The translations under genes and the position numbers were made by a program. From NCBI RefSeq assembly GCF_052857255.1, contig NC_135505.1, positions 41,253,864 through 41,317,863 of the forward strand: 64,000 nt of DNA, read 5' to 3'. Of this stretch, positions 1-10,984 are shown piece after piece (position 1 is the stretch's first letter; each line of letters begins with the position of its first letter). The notes beneath the pieces are model-generated. The model was not told the origin of the DNA, did not search any database, and saw only the letters and a list, made by a program, of their open reading frames with translations. This stretch comes from Amblyomma americanum. Lineage: Eukaryota; Arthropoda; Arachnida; Ixodida; Ixodidae.

Positions 1-40
1 GTGCAATTGCTCACACTAACACTTTGTTACTGCTTTACAG

Positions 41-707
41 TGACACAAGTAATGAAACGTTGGAAAGCTTTGCGGGATACTTTTATGAAAAAACGCAAAG
101 AACTAACTGCAATAAAAAGTGGCGCCGGCGCGGACAGCGTCGTCAATGTGCGGTGGCCCCATTTTAATCAGCTGCGGTTTCTGCTTGATGCACTGGAATA
201 TCCTGAGTGAGTATTTCTTTCGAATCAAGCACATTACTCGAAGTCGTTTTTACACAAATGTTGAAATATAGTGTGCTTTTGCAATGTGTATTATCCATGT
301 AGGACGAGCGGGAACCTCATAGATAAAGACCTTGTCTTGTTCGAAGAAACGAGCACAGAGTGCCTCCAGACTGGAGGACCTATTATCAATGAAGCTGAAG
401 CCACTTGGATGCTTCCGACTTCACCACCGCTACACAGGATGATGGAACTGGATTTTCCAGCCCCATATCAAGGCCATCACCAGCCAGCAGCTCATCATCT
501 GGTCCACAAAAAAGGAAGAGGGGCCATGATAAGGCTTTTGAGAAAGAGATAGGGATCCTAGGAGAATTGGCCTCCAAACGAGCCGACGCATCGGAACTGT
601 TCGGGCTGTTTATTGGGGACAAACACAGACGATGCCCACAGCGTCTGCGAGGACAGTTCGAGATGGAACTTCTCCAAGTTGCAGCTCGTTATGTGGACAA
701 CGAATAA
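41..707 (+). pseudogene. Harbinger partner protein, MADF (Myb/SANT-like) plus BESS domains, frameshifted
   Basis: In PIF/Harbinger elements this second protein binds the transposase and helps it reach the nucleus and the DNA ends. One exon spans 41-206 (after TTTACAG, before GTGAGT) and encodes the second half of a MADF domain: VMKRWKALRDTFMKK, then the WPHFNQLRFLLDALE helix. A second exon starts at 303. Its frame ends at 552, while the BESS-like tail (SELFGLFIGDKHRRCPQRL) lies in the frame that is open from 393 to 707. One reading-frame change between about 393 and 549 is therefore needed. The TAA stop overlaps a candidate AATAAA poly(A) signal at 703-708. The first exon is outside the window, but a version of it survives in the MITEs at 26711 and 27545. 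Domain recognition is strong. Whether the frame change is a real mutation or an unseen small intron is unproven. Confidence 0.7.
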
Positions 708-861
708 AGCTGTCAGTGAAGAACGGGGAGTTGTCGTTGTATTTTGGAAAACGAATTTCGACAAACAGTGAAAAAAGAAAATAGTTAAACATTTATTACA
801 ATGCAATTTTTCTTCTGAAGCCCATCTTTTTCCAGAAAAATAGTTCCACAATATTGAGGCA

Positions 862-3728
862 CTATTCTTGCACTTCTTCACAATTGGGTTCATCAATTTC
901 TAGTAATTTCCACTGCCAGGGCACTTTTCCTTCATTCGCAAAGAACGCTGCATACTGCTTGCGTACCTTCAATGCCGAGTGAGCACACTTCCGTGCATGC
1001 GTTGGCTGCAGGCCAAATGTTGCTGAATCTGTGTCAGTTGTTGCTCTCCACGCACCGTCAATCATATTGCCATATACATCTTCATGGTCGGCAAATCCAA
1101 CGGGGCTATATGAAGAGCGTCCATTGGACTCCACGCACAAAAAATTGTGCAACACGCACGCTGCCTTCACAGCCCGTTTGGCATTTTCAGGACTCAGGTT
1201 GATGGGGCCACGAAAGATTCTGAACCGTGCCCGCAGAATGCCAAAGGCATTCTCTACACATCTCCTGCAAAAATAAAAAAAGGAAAATGCATTCACAGCA
1301 AGGCGATTGGTACAAACGACAAAATCTGGTTTTTATATGGAAATAAATTTTAGCTGTGCTAAGTAAATAGATTTAAAGTTGCACAGCAGGGAAAAAAACA
1401 AGCTCAGAATTAGAGTATCAGTTTGTGGCAGCAATAAGAAATGAGGAAACAGTGTCTTTAACCGTCTATTAGAAACAATGAAAAATAACAGGTATTTCGT
1501 TGTACCGAGTTGGTTAGGGGTATAGTATAATGTTGAAACCACAACTTTTTTCTGTCTCAGCTTTTGCAGTAATACTTACCTTTTCAAGCTACCGCATAGG
1601 TATTCGGTGTTCTCATACTGAACAAAAGAGGAAAGGCGGGGGAACAACGCACAAAAAGAGAGCAGACAACATGAACATTCCATCTGTGTGACCTATTCTC
1701 CTGTAGAAGTTTTTTGCCCACTGCTCCCCTCTTATTTAAAGCGGATGAATCCACAACTAGCCCATTTATCTAATTTACCAAAGTTTTCATTTTGTTACAC
1801 TCATACCATGGAACTTGCTTTGCATGAGAGCATAATTACGGTGTCAAAATAAACACTAGATGAAAATGATGTACTTTTCCTTTCAAGAGGATATGTAAAA
1901 ATACACACCGTGCACGACTCAGACGGTAATTGAATATTCGCTCAGCTGGGTCTTCCCTAGATCCAGGGAATGGTCTCATAAAGTCTTCTCGCAGCTGAAA
2001 AGCCTCATCCCCTATAAAGGCAAACGGAAGTGTTTTGTTGGAGCCAGGCAGCTGTGAATGTGAAGGCAGCTGCAGCAGGCCAGCATGCAGCTTTCGGCCA
2101 ATTGGAGAGCGTTTGAAGACGCCTCCATCACTTATGCGGCCAGGAGCCCCAACGTCGACGAGACGAAACAAATATCCACTGTCTACTACAGCCATAAGGA
2201 CGATTGAAAATGTGCCCTGTAACAAATAAGCACAAAAAGGCACTTTTGAGCGATAGACATGGCCACAAGAAAAAGCAAAAAAGAAATTGGGTAGGAAGCA
2301 GCATTGAAACACAGAAAATTCAAAGGCCTAAAAACAGGTTATGTTCAAGTAAGTGAATCTGTCAATGTTTGAGTGCGTGCAATCATGCACCTATATGTAC
2401 AAGGTTCAACACCCCGATTTTTGCATCTAAATCAAAACATTCAAATATTCATTACTTATGTGTCATTTACCTTATAATTGTAGTATAGGCTGCCAGAGAT
2501 TGCTGGTGCCACAATCTGAACATGCTTGCCATCCACAGATCCGAGGCAGTTCGGGAACTGCCACCTCTTCCAGAAGCCATCAGCAATGCTCCGCCACATT
2601 TGATCATTTGGAGGCTGCAAGGGTACAAGCCACAGAAGTGATGCCAATTACATGAAATAGTTAAAACACAGTTTTGACAAAAGTTCTGCCTTAAAGAAAA
2701 GCCACCAGAGGATTTAAGTAAGTCTAGATAACATCACAGAATCTTAGAAAAATAGCCTGGGTCTAACAAGAGGTGGACTGTTAATGCACAACATCATGTA
2801 TTCATTCTAAATGACGTACCTTCATATACTGAGGAGCGAGATCATCCCACAGCACTTGGAGAGTCAAGTGGATCGCTTCTCGTGCAGTCTCCAGCCCGAC
2901 ACGGAAGTCCTTGGCGATGTCAACAATGGCATTACCTGAACATAGATACCTGACGTATGCCAAGCATTGTAGAAAGTATAAACAAACGTCCATTCTCCCA
3001 CAGGTGTCTTTTCAGACCAACAATGAGACCCAGAACCATGCAGCACATGCTTTATAGGTTGTTTAATCATTATTTATAATACATTCCTTAAGCCGTGCTT
3101 TTAATCAAGTTCAGTATCTGCAGGACGGCGTTATTTATTTTTAAATACAGAATACCATGAATCGATGTCACACCAATGTGCTGCGCATATCTGAGTTATA
3201 TCTGCATATTACATCTGCACTTGGCTGGTCAACTTCCCTATGAGAAATGTGTTGGTGCCAAATAATCAAGCACAAATACAAAGTGAACACTACAGTGGGC
3301 CATACATTGATTCATGCCACAAGTTACCTTAATGTCATTGCCAGGCGCTCGCCACATGAGATGGGCTCCTGAACGACGTGCATCTTTGTGAGCCTCTCCC
3401 GCACACGGCCATGAATTAGGTCAAAGAGTTCTGGGGTCATTCGATAATATTTGAAGAATAGCTCTGGATCCTGTTCCCTCATGACGTTGAACTGCATATA
3501 ACAAAAACACATTAGCTTCGCGGCTTCATTTCTCATCGGTAATGCTGACAAAACAATTTGAAATAATATTACCAGTGTATGGTACTCGCTCTCTTGCTTT
3601 CTTCTCAACCATGCAGGCCGCACCCAAATAGACCTCCTGACCCGCATTTGTTCTTGCTTCAGAATCAGCATCCCTCTTAACAGTAGCAATCGCCTCTTCT
3701 GCTCTGTAGTAAGCGCCCGACACTCCAT
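862..3728 (-). CDS. Harbinger transposase (DDE nuclease, HARBI1-like), six exons
   Basis: Catalyses excision and insertion of the element with an RNase H-fold DDE nuclease. Exons inferred from GT/AG sites and protein continuity, in order of transcription: 3728-3573, 3491-3328, 2949-2820, 2614-2471, 2216-1909, 1264-862. Phases agree at all five junctions. The N-terminal helix-turn-helix region includes YRMTPELFDLIHGRV and ERLAMTLRYLCSGN. The first catalytic Asp lies in CLGSVDGKHVQI, the second in RLVDVGAPGRISDGGVF, and the Glu in CVENAFGILRARF. GDEAF and RIFNYRLSRAR, typical of the family, are present. I saw no stop or frame change inside the inferred exons, so the gene may still be functional. 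The start Met at 3728 is the first in frame before RRSIWVRPAWLRRKQESEYHTL. It converges on the partner gene, with 154 bp between the two stops. Confidence 0.88.
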
Positions 3729-4349
3729 TTTCTATGTCGAGTTGTAAACAAGCAGCGGCCTCTTGGCATGCAGAAAGTACATAGTCGCAGTTTCGCACAC
3801 ACACTTCCTGCTTGAAATTAAGCTTGATAAATATACTTCGGAAAAAAATGTCGTTGTGTAATTACACTAAGATTATTTCTATTGCAGTGTTGTGTAAGTT
3901 TAAGGGCATATTACATATGCGGTAGCAGGGACAATTCATGTCGTTGGGAGTTACGTTGTCTGGCAACCCGGAAAACGCGCCGCGAAGGCGCCGCTCCCCT
4001 TTTTTCGTGCGGGTGCTCGCGCGTTGACGGCAACGCGGGCGTCCACCGCGCGTCGCGTTTTTCGCTCGCGGAAAACGCGCCATGCGGTTCCGCCTTAAGG
4101 CATCAAGGTTGCCATAACCAAAGCCGTCGTTCAGCAATTAATGAGACAAGAAACAAGGAGAGGAAAATGAGGGGCTCTTTATACATATCGCAGGAGCGAA
4201 CAGCAACGGAAACCAGGGAGCATAGGAATTTCTTTTTGAAGTTGTGATGTGTCAATGAAAATTAAGAACAGGGTATCGCACATAAACCAATTACTATAGA
4301 AAGGCAGAAGAAGAAACAACCACATGCTGCGGGTGGGCTCCAACCAGCC

Positions 4350-4351
<2 letters not shown>

Positions 4352-4429
<78 letters not shown>
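4352..4429. repeat. (TA)n microsatellite
   Basis: Uninterrupted TA dinucleotide tract of about 78 bp. It separates the Harbinger end from the retroelement protease fragment. Open frames reading Ile-Tyr repeats through it are artefacts. Confidence 0.95.
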
Positions 4430-4432
<3 letters not shown>

Positions 4433-4439
4433 ATTGGAG

Positions 4440-5380
4440 GTGACGGAAACCCGGAAAAACCATGGCATGAGGAACCAAGATGTTCTTCATGCTGGTGCAA
4501 GGGTTCGGCTCCACAGTCACATCAAACACGTCGAGAGTGGTGTCGGGGCAGGAAACCGGTAGGGATACAGCCGAAGAAGGAGGCACGACCGTATCTTCCT
4601 TCCCCAAGGCCGGTGCTGAAATATTTGCCGACGCTGAGCTCACCGATGTGACTGTCGATGTTAGCGCCGCACATCTGCAAAAAGTCGAGGGCAAGAATGA
4701 CGTAGTGAGTCGACCGGGCGAGCACCGCAATTTCCGTTCTGAACACTTCACCAATCAGGGAAACCTTAGCACTGCATACTCCAACTGCCCGCAACGGTTC
4801 GCCGCTCACAACACAAAACGACATTCTTGTTCCATCGAAACAAACTTTACGTCCTAGGAAACACTTAAACGCAGAAGTCATAACTGAAACAGTAGTGCAA
4901 GTATCCACATATGCCATCACAGGTACACCATCTGCTACCACATACACTTTGCTCCGTAACATGACTACTGGCAGCGCTATTTCTTCCGGCGGCAGACATC
5001 CAGCGACCTCACCACCGTCGGCGGCGCCGAGTAGTTTTCCGGCGGAGGCGAGGAGTGGCGTCGGGGTGATGGAGAGCGACGAGTGCGCATAGCTGGAGGC
5101 GGTGTCACACTTCTATCCGATGCCGGCGTACATCGAATCCGCGTTTGTGAATTGCAGCGAACGACCGTCGCTCCCGTAATGCTGCCACAAACTGCTGGGC
5201 GCAGATCCCGGAGCGTCGCCATCGAGGGACATCATGAGAACAGAAGGCGGGCAGGTCAACAATGCGACGACTCCCGCGAAGGTGGAATTGGAGATCCGTC
5301 ATCGGGGAACCTGTATTCCCGACACCTTCTACCAAGATGTTACGACCAGGCGTTTACTCAGACCACGACGGGCGACTGAA
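4440..5380 (-). pseudogene. Degenerate LTR-retrotransposon fragment: end of gag and aspartic protease
   Basis: Read on the minus strand, 4962-4522 encodes a retropepsin-like domain: AYVDTCTTVSVM stands where the active site D-T-G is expected, followed 65 residues later by VILALDFLQMCGANID, matching the second conserved strand (usually VILGxDFL). The catalytic Gly is replaced by Cys, so the enzyme would be dead. Upstream, 5222-4977 gives an Arg/Pro/Ser-rich stretch (RRSPSPRRHSSPPP) like the C-terminal part of gag in arthropod Gypsy elements. Downstream, a segment ending at the (TA)n may be the protease-RT linker, but no reverse transcriptase follows. No LTR was found. This is a relic. The Gypsy versus other LTR family placement is inference. 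Confidence 0.6.
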
Positions 5381-6721
5381 GCCAGCTGGGTCCGTTTTCC
5401 GAACACTAGACGCTTACACTTCGTTCTCCTCATATTGTGCGTAGTCAGCGATACGCACCAAACAGACTAGATATAGCATCTTCATGGACGTCAAAACATA
5501 TATACTGCTCTGTCAACGCGCGTCACCGGCACGGTTAAAGACAAAATGCTGCTAGCCTCCTAAGATTAGTTGCAAACGCCTTCACGACGTTTATATATGC
5601 GAACATAAGTAATTGCGATGAAAAGTAAATTGGTACAAATTAGTTGAAACTCGAACCTACAACCTATGGATCGCCAGAGGGGTACGCTACGAATTGGCCA
5701 CAAACGCTCGTCAGTTTAACCTGGGTACAAGTGGACGTGGTGGATCTTTCACACCCTATGGAGTCTTAGGGTCATGTGCTGACGCGTGCATGCTTAGGTC
5801 TATGCTGATTAGTGACTCGGTAATTCAATCAGATTATTTCGATTTATTAGATGTTTCGGTCATTGTAATTGAGCAGTTTGAAGTGTGTGTATGTGTGAAG
5901 TACCAATGTGTAAGGTTTGACTCGGGCATCATCAGTCGCTACCATGTAAAAGAATATACGATGTACCATATGTATAGAGACGCGGTTACAATACATGTTT
6001 AGAAACTTCCGGCAGCTTCCACTGCAGATAATGCAATTTCGAATGTCATACAAATTCACAAATATAAGTTGCTTGCAAACTGCTGTAGTGGCGGAGACAG
6101 TACCTACATGGCACTAATTTGGCAAGAAATAAATAGCATTGACATGCAATCTCACTTACCGCAAAAGATTCCAGCAAAATAAAGCAAAATGTGTGCATTT
6201 TCATTCAACTCTTTTTTGCCAATGAGTACACTCTCATCGCTGCAGTCAGCTCACAGCCTCGCACGAAGTATCGGCTTTTCTGAGTGACATATCTGATTAC
6301 TGTGTCTCCGTATCTACACAATATTTCCCAAAAGACGAAGCGGAGCAGGCGCTGTCCGGAGCAAAACAGCACTTCGCTAAAGTCTGGTAATTGAAGGCCG
6401 CTCAGGACAGTGTATACATTCTTTGTCTTACGTAGGGGTGGTGAACGAGTGCCACCACACACGAACTTCTCTAGCACAAAGGTAAACACCACAGGTACTG
6501 TCATCCGGCTGTAACAAGCTGACACAGAAGACGACTCACGGAGACCGGCGGTCGAGCCGGCCAAGGAACACAGGCGGTGGCGTCACGAGAGAGGCGCGGA
6601 TATCGAAGGTCAAGGGCACTACACTTAACCTTGTCAAAACGGTTTCTGCACTGAAATTAATACCACATGAAGGGACACAACGCTAAAGCGACCGACGACG
6701 CGGAGCCGGTGAGGGAAGAGT
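5381..6721. other. Unassigned sequence with a weak tRNA-derived SINE trace
   Basis: No convincing gene. On the minus strand about 5640-5700 reads GTAGGTTCGAGTTTC, close to a Pol III B-box (GGTTCRANNCC), preceded by GCGTACCCCTCTGGCGATCC. It looks like an eroded tRNA-derived SINE head. A 119-codon minus-strand open frame at 6564-6205 shows no domain I recognise. Confidence 0.3.
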
Positions 6722-7393
6722 TTAGGTGTTATTTTTAATGAGCATTTGAGTTGGAATGATCACGTTGACATGGTGATGAACAAGCTTTCAAAGGTTGTCG
6801 GTATTTGGTGTCGACTGAGATATTTCATGCCGAAGAGTATCAAGAAAATGTTGTATAGTGCACTTTTTTCCTCTGTTATAAAATATTGTTTTTTGGTGTG
6901 GGGTACCACGTCTTTTACAAATATTAACCGCTTGTATCTTCTTCAAAAGAAAGCTGTTCGAAATATTATGAATGCTCCTCAACTAGAACACACCGAACCG
7001 TTTTTAAATGAACTTCGAATCATCCGTTTGCCACAGCTGTACGATGTTTTACTTCTACAACGGTATAAAACCGGTATTAATCACAATAATTGCAATATGC
7101 TAAATCTGTCAAAATTACAATGCAATGAGCCAAAGTACACTACACGTGCGACACCCAAATGGTATGTGCCTAGGATGCGAACAAATTATGGTTATCAAAT
7201 GTTGAGCTACACTCTAAGACATCAACTAAATAAGGAGTCCGAATTGATGTACAGCTAATGCCAAATATGTTACTTTTGTTCATTCCATATGTTGTGTACC
7301 ACTGCAATGCCTTTGTGGGGTGCGTCGGCCTCGTCAAGCCTTCCCAATGGCTTTTTGTCGGCGCACCCAACATCGTCATGATATTAAATAAAC

Positions 7394-7425
<32 letters not shown>
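6722..7425 (+). mobile_element. 5'-truncated LINE (CR1/Jockey-like), C-terminal end of reverse transcriptase ORF
   Basis: An open frame from about 6726 to the stop at 7256-7258 (the first in-frame Met is 6746) encodes the region after the RT catalytic core: LGVIFNEHLSWNDHVD, WCRLRYFMPKS, IKYCFLVWGTTSFTNI, LYLLQKKAVRNIMNAP. This order is typical of CR1/Jockey-type LINEs. There is no frame break in the retained 177 codons. A 3' UTR of about 130 bp follows, then AATAAA at 7387-7392 and a terminal (ATTG)n tract of about 30 bp (7396-7425), the simple-repeat tail expected for such elements. The 5' end is abrupt near 6722, as in normal incomplete reverse transcription. Confidence 0.85.
7396..7425 (+). 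repeat. (ATTG)n LINE tail
   Basis: About seven ATTG units directly after AATAAAC, forming the 3' terminus of the LINE copy at 6722-7425. Confidence 0.9.
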
Positions 7426-7734
7426 CTTGCTACGGTGCAGCGGTCATTGGCAGCGTGCTTTGAAAATTCACAACATATAGAGGGTGAAACCAGAGACAGT
7501 GTTTGTTCTCAACACTGGCAGTGAAGCGCACCTTGTCGGCGCCATGCACATAGAGCGAAGGGGAGGCAAAATTAGAAGAAATCACAAACACTTTCATCCC
7601 AGCCCTGATGGCATGATGCTTTTCAGCCTTCACTCACGTTTCTCATTCCACGTGCGACGTCTTCCTGCAGAGATATTTGCCGCCGAAACGGGAGTCGAGG
7701 TAGAAGTAGAAGTAGAGAACAGTCATTGAAAAAA
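7426..7734. other. Spacer between LINE copies
   Basis: I see no gene. It ends in a short (GAAGTA)n-like stretch near 7699-7718, next to the 3' end of the minus-strand LINE. Confidence 0.3.
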
Positions 7735-7987
7735 AGGAAGGATAAAGAGGAGAAAGCACGAACTTTGGGCGGAGTCCTTAATTCAGGACCCCAAGTCCAC
7801 CGCAGTTGCTCTTGCTTATAGGATATCAGGTTACGCTGAGTCGCAAAATCAAAGCTTAGAAGGGCTGACTCCCCTCTTTCTTGGATTGATGTTTGTCTTG
7901 TTCAGGGGCTTGGGACTTGAGCAGGCCCTTCTACATAGCATGTTGTTGCGATTCCACCGCACCAGGAACAGATTCCGTCATATCTAT
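7735..7987 (-). mobile_element. LINE 3' part (I/R1-like), downstream of the LTR insertion
   Basis: Minus-strand sequence just outside the left LTR encodes CSWCGGIATTCYVEGPAQ, a CxxC zinc-knuckle-like motif found after the RNase H domain of I/R1-type LINEs in arthropods, then a Trp/Pro-rich end (WTWGPELRTPP). It continues the frame of the segment at 10468-10984 if the LTR element is disregarded. The 3' border near 7735 is approximate. Confidence 0.55.
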
Positions 7988-8575
7988 TGTGGGGACCTGC
8001 CCTGCAGCTCCCTGAGTTTGCTTTCCCGCGAGGCACCGTGCAGCGGCAGTCTCACCTCGAGGCTGAGCGCATTCCCTTGTCAGTTACATTAACTGGCAAG
8101 AGAGGGCGCGAGCATCGCTCCGCGGAAGACTGCCCGCGCGCGGGAGAGGATCATGGGGGGCTTCGACTGGGATTGTCGGCGCGAGGGGGACGTGTCGCTC
8201 GCGGCTCCGCTCTTCGCTGGCGGGGCGAGGAAGCGACGGGGAGACAGGCTCCCGTACTCGTCCCGTCCGGCCTTCGTAGTATATATCCCTTGCCCTAGCG
8301 CGGTCGAACATTCGCTCGGAACCTTGCTGGCGAGTCGGACGTCCTCGATTCATTAGCGTACCTTGTTGCTAGCTGGCGTTATTGTTTCTGTAGCAATAAA
8401 TGCCTGTTTGTGTCAGCCAATGTGTCGTTCCTTTGTTCGCTCAGAGCAAGGCCCGCCGTGGTCGGCGAGCGCTCGGTAGCGTACGCGATCATGGGGTGGG
8501 GTTCGGGCGGCTTTGAACCGTGTCAGCCGCGATTGAGTGGGGAGAACGTCCTTATCTCCCCAATTCAACCCCACA
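7988..8575 (+). repeat. 5' LTR of the non-autonomous element
   Basis: Starts TGTGGGGACC and ends ACCCCACA. A TATA box (GTATATATCCC, near 8279) and AATAAA (8395-8400) divide it into U3, R and U5 in the expected order. Confidence 0.85.
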
Positions 8576-9874
8576 TCTGGCAGCCCAACGTGGGGCCTGC
8601 TCTTGGGACATTGGACGACTGTCGGTTCGGTTCGGGGAACGCTCCTTGTCCGGACTGGACAAGTGCTAGGCCTAGAGTGAATTTTGCTCGCTAGGACCTG
8701 CGGCATGCTTTCTTGAGTGCGAGTATTGCGCTGCAGCATGTTTGAACTTTTCGACATGCTCAGCACATTTTTCCCTGGAGTTTCTTCGTGAGAATCACTT
8801 GGTCCGCATCGAGGGAGCGCGAGGCCTAGCGCCCGCGGAGTCGCCGAGCCCGAAGCGAGTGAGTACGGAAGCCGCGTGGGTGGTCCGAGTTTCTGTATAT
8901 ATTTTACTCTACTGTCTCTTTTTCGACTCTAGGAGTCGCGGCTCCGGGAGCCGGGTGGCCTGGGGCCACGGGTGCCGCTACGAGCTCGCTGGTATTGCAG
9001 CTCGGCACCGGGCGCTCCGACACCGTGCGATACGGTGGGTGCCGACCGCTCAGAAGCTGCTTTGTGCAGTGAGCGGGGTAGGACCACCCCACAAAGCTGA
9101 CGTCTCCTCGCGGCTGCGCGCACATAACCCGTTTCGGGTCTTTGTAGTGGTCACAGTCGTTGTCTGAGTGGTAGTTAGGCCTGAGGGTTTTCGGAGCTGC
9201 ATGCACCACGCAAAAGAGACACGACCACCGGAACGTGTCGTTCAGGGGGGCGCACTTTGCTGCCCGCCCGTTTTTTTGTGACCTCGCACGAACTGAGCGC
9301 TCACGTTCAACTCAAGAAAGGGCTTTGTTCACCCGAACTTTCCGTTTGCACAGCCACCGACACGTTTTGCTAGCGAGTTAGGCATTGTGCCACGAGGCCC
9401 TTGCGGATGCCGTTTCCCCTCCCGTGACCTACGTTAAAGGCAAGCCGAGAGTGTTTCGGTAATTTTGCAGATCTAGTGCAGCCACCCAGGCTTGCTGTCC
9501 GGTACACATCGTCTTGCTGCCACCTGCTACGACAGAGCGGCCTGTATCCTGTTCGCCGCATCCATCCGGGACAGCTGTGGCGAGACCAGTCAGCAGTCAC
9601 CTCCGGCTGCTGCTGCCGTGGTGACTACGACAGGATCCTTGCCTGCAGTTTTCCCACCGGCCTTCGATTCGCGGGCCTGCGGACACGGTAGTCCGCGGGC
9701 CATAGGAGTCGTCCCAGCGGAGACCTTCACGCCGCCTTCGGAATACCGCGGAAGTCTGCGTGGATGCTGTCGGCGAGACCTCCGCTGCAAGACGTGCCTC
9801 AAGGACATGAAGACCAGGAGACTCCTCCATAGCATGTATTTTCAGGCGCGTGGGTCTATTTAAGGTTGGGGAGA
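8576..9874 (+). other. Interior of the non-autonomous LTR element, no recognised coding domain
   Basis: GC-rich interior with several short open frames (up to 141 codons at 8742-9167) but no motif of gag, protease, RT, RNase H or integrase. It may retain packaging signals only. Confidence 0.6.
8578..8595 (+). promoter_or_regulatory. Primer binding site, tRNA-Lys(1,2)-like with one extra base
   Basis: TGGCAGCCCAACGTGGGG begins two bases after the LTR. The standard tRNA-Lys1,2 primer site is TGGCGCCCAACGTGGGGC. Here an additional A sits after TGGC, which would bulge the primer duplex. The tRNA identity is from known retroviral primer sites and the bulge is read directly. Confidence 0.7.
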
Positions 9875-10467
9875 TATGGGGACATGCCCTGCAGCCCCCT
9901 GAGTTTGCTTTCCCGCGAGGCACCGTGCATCGGCAGTCTCACCTCGAGGCTGAGCGCATTCCCTTGTCAGTTACCTTAGCTGGCAAGAGAGGGCACCAGC
10001 CTCGCTGCGCAGGAGACTGTTGAAGCCCGCGCGCGGAAGATGGGACGCTTCGGCTGGGATCGTCAGCGCGAGCGGAGGTGTCGGTCGCGGCTCCGCTCTT
10101 CGCCGGCGGGGCGAGGAAGAGACGGGGAGACAGGCTCCCGTACTCGTCCCGTCCGGCCTTCGGACGGGACGAATACGCGCCTTGCCCTGGCGCGGGCGAA
10201 CATTCGCTCGGACTTTGCTGGGAAGTCGGACGTCCTCGATTCATTAGCGTACCTTGTTGCTAGCTGGCGTTATTGTTTCTGTAGCAATAAATGCCTGTTT
10301 GTGTCAGCCAATGTGTCGTTCCTTTGTTCCCTCAGAGCAAGGCCCGCCGTGGTCGGCGAGCGCTCCGTAGCGTACGCGATCACTGGGTGGGGTTCGGACG
10401 GCTTTGAACCGTGTCAGCCGTGATTGAGTGGGGAGAACGTATTTTTCTCCCAAATTCAAACCCCACA
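9875..10467 (+). repeat. 3' LTR of the non-autonomous element
   Basis: Matches 7988-8575 over most of its length. Its first bases are TATGGGGAC where the 5' LTR has TGTGGGGAC. The TATA motif of the 5' LTR is replaced here by GAATACGCGCC. AATAAA is kept near 10287. Confidence 0.85.
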
Positions 10468-10984
10468 CTACCGGGAATGATGATATATTTGTGCAAGTAA
10501 GGAAAGGCGTTCGTCTGTAGTTGTCGCCAATCCGTCGCTTCTGTCGTTGCTGGCTTATGGTGTGGTCGGGGATTGACTTGAATTTGTGTTCGGAAAAGGA
10601 TGAGGCGTTCGCGGTAGGTAGCGGAGAGAGGGACACGTTAGTCGCTCGATGAGTGTATCCTCCAGCTTTAGTGTCCGCGGCCTCGTTTCCCTCCAGCCCC
10701 TCGTGCCCGGGAGTCCGCGTCAAGCGCGTCGCCGAATGCTCCCTATATTGGCAGGCTTGCTTGGTCGTCAGTCGATTACAGCAGTGAATACTCTTTCCGA
10801 TGTCTTTTATGGTGCGAAATTCAAGAAGCCAAGCAGCGCTCAGGCACTGGTGTGCGGCGACAAAGCTTGAGTTACTTGAGTCTAGCGGCGCATAGATGCT
10901 TGCCGCTCCGTGTGTCGTTGCTTGCAGTGGGCGGCAGTTCGGAAGTTGTGACCAGTGGTGGCCGCCGGTCAAGTTTTCGCACAT
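10468..10984 (-). mobile_element. LINE fragment with RNase H domain, upstream of the LTR insertion
   Basis: Minus-strand frame with TRTPGHEGLEGNEAAD, the final conserved block of the RNase H domain in I/R1-clade LINEs (catalytic Asp in NEAAD). About 50 codons follow (SEHKFKSIPDHTISQQRQKR) before the LTR boundary. The part before the block is open but poorly conserved, so it is probably decayed. It continues at 7987-7735 beyond the LTR insertion. Confidence 0.65.

Larger units (their letters stand above)
1..4095. mobile_element. Harbinger (PIF) DNA transposon, copy 1, left end outside window
   Basis: A two-gene PIF/Harbinger element: a MADF-BESS gene on + and a DDE transposase on -, convergent and tail to tail. 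The right terminal repeat ends CCATGCGGTTCCGCCT at 4095, followed by TAA. The same terminal sequence, in both orientations, bounds the three MITEs at 26347-28494, which identifies it as this family's end. The neighbouring MITEs carry TTA/TAA-type flanking triplets, matching the 3-bp target preference of Harbinger. Because the left end lies outside the window, total length and target duplication cannot be confirmed here. The subterminal 400 bp at the right (about 3690-4095) is nearly the same sequence found in the MITEs. Confidence 0.85.
7988..10467 (+). mobile_element. Small non-autonomous LTR retrotransposon inserted into a LINE
   Basis: Two related direct repeats, 7988-8575 (588 bp) and 9875-10467 (593 bp), enclose 1.3 kb. 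The left LTR begins TGTGGGGAC and both end CCCCACA. CTAT before the left LTR and CTAC after the right LTR look like a 4-bp target duplication with one change. A primer binding site follows the left LTR, and a purine-rich stretch (GGTTGGGGAGA) precedes the right one. The interior (8576-9874) holds no gag, protease, RT or integrase motif I can recognise, so the element would depend on proteins from a relative. The flanking minus-strand LINE reads through if the insert is ignored. Confidence 0.82.

Noticed and set aside
4179..4754. Open frames coding long Ile-Tyr repeats (also at 18608-19006, 19105-19385 and 51436-51714)
   Set aside because: They are translations of (TA)n microsatellites and not proteins.
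8742..9167. Possible gag of the small LTR element
   Set aside because: No capsid or zinc-knuckle motif, and the frame is not followed by any pol-like sequence.
10304..10984. Single 226-codon minus-strand protein
   Set aside because: The last third is antisense to the 3' LTR. Only the part above 10468 belongs to the LINE.
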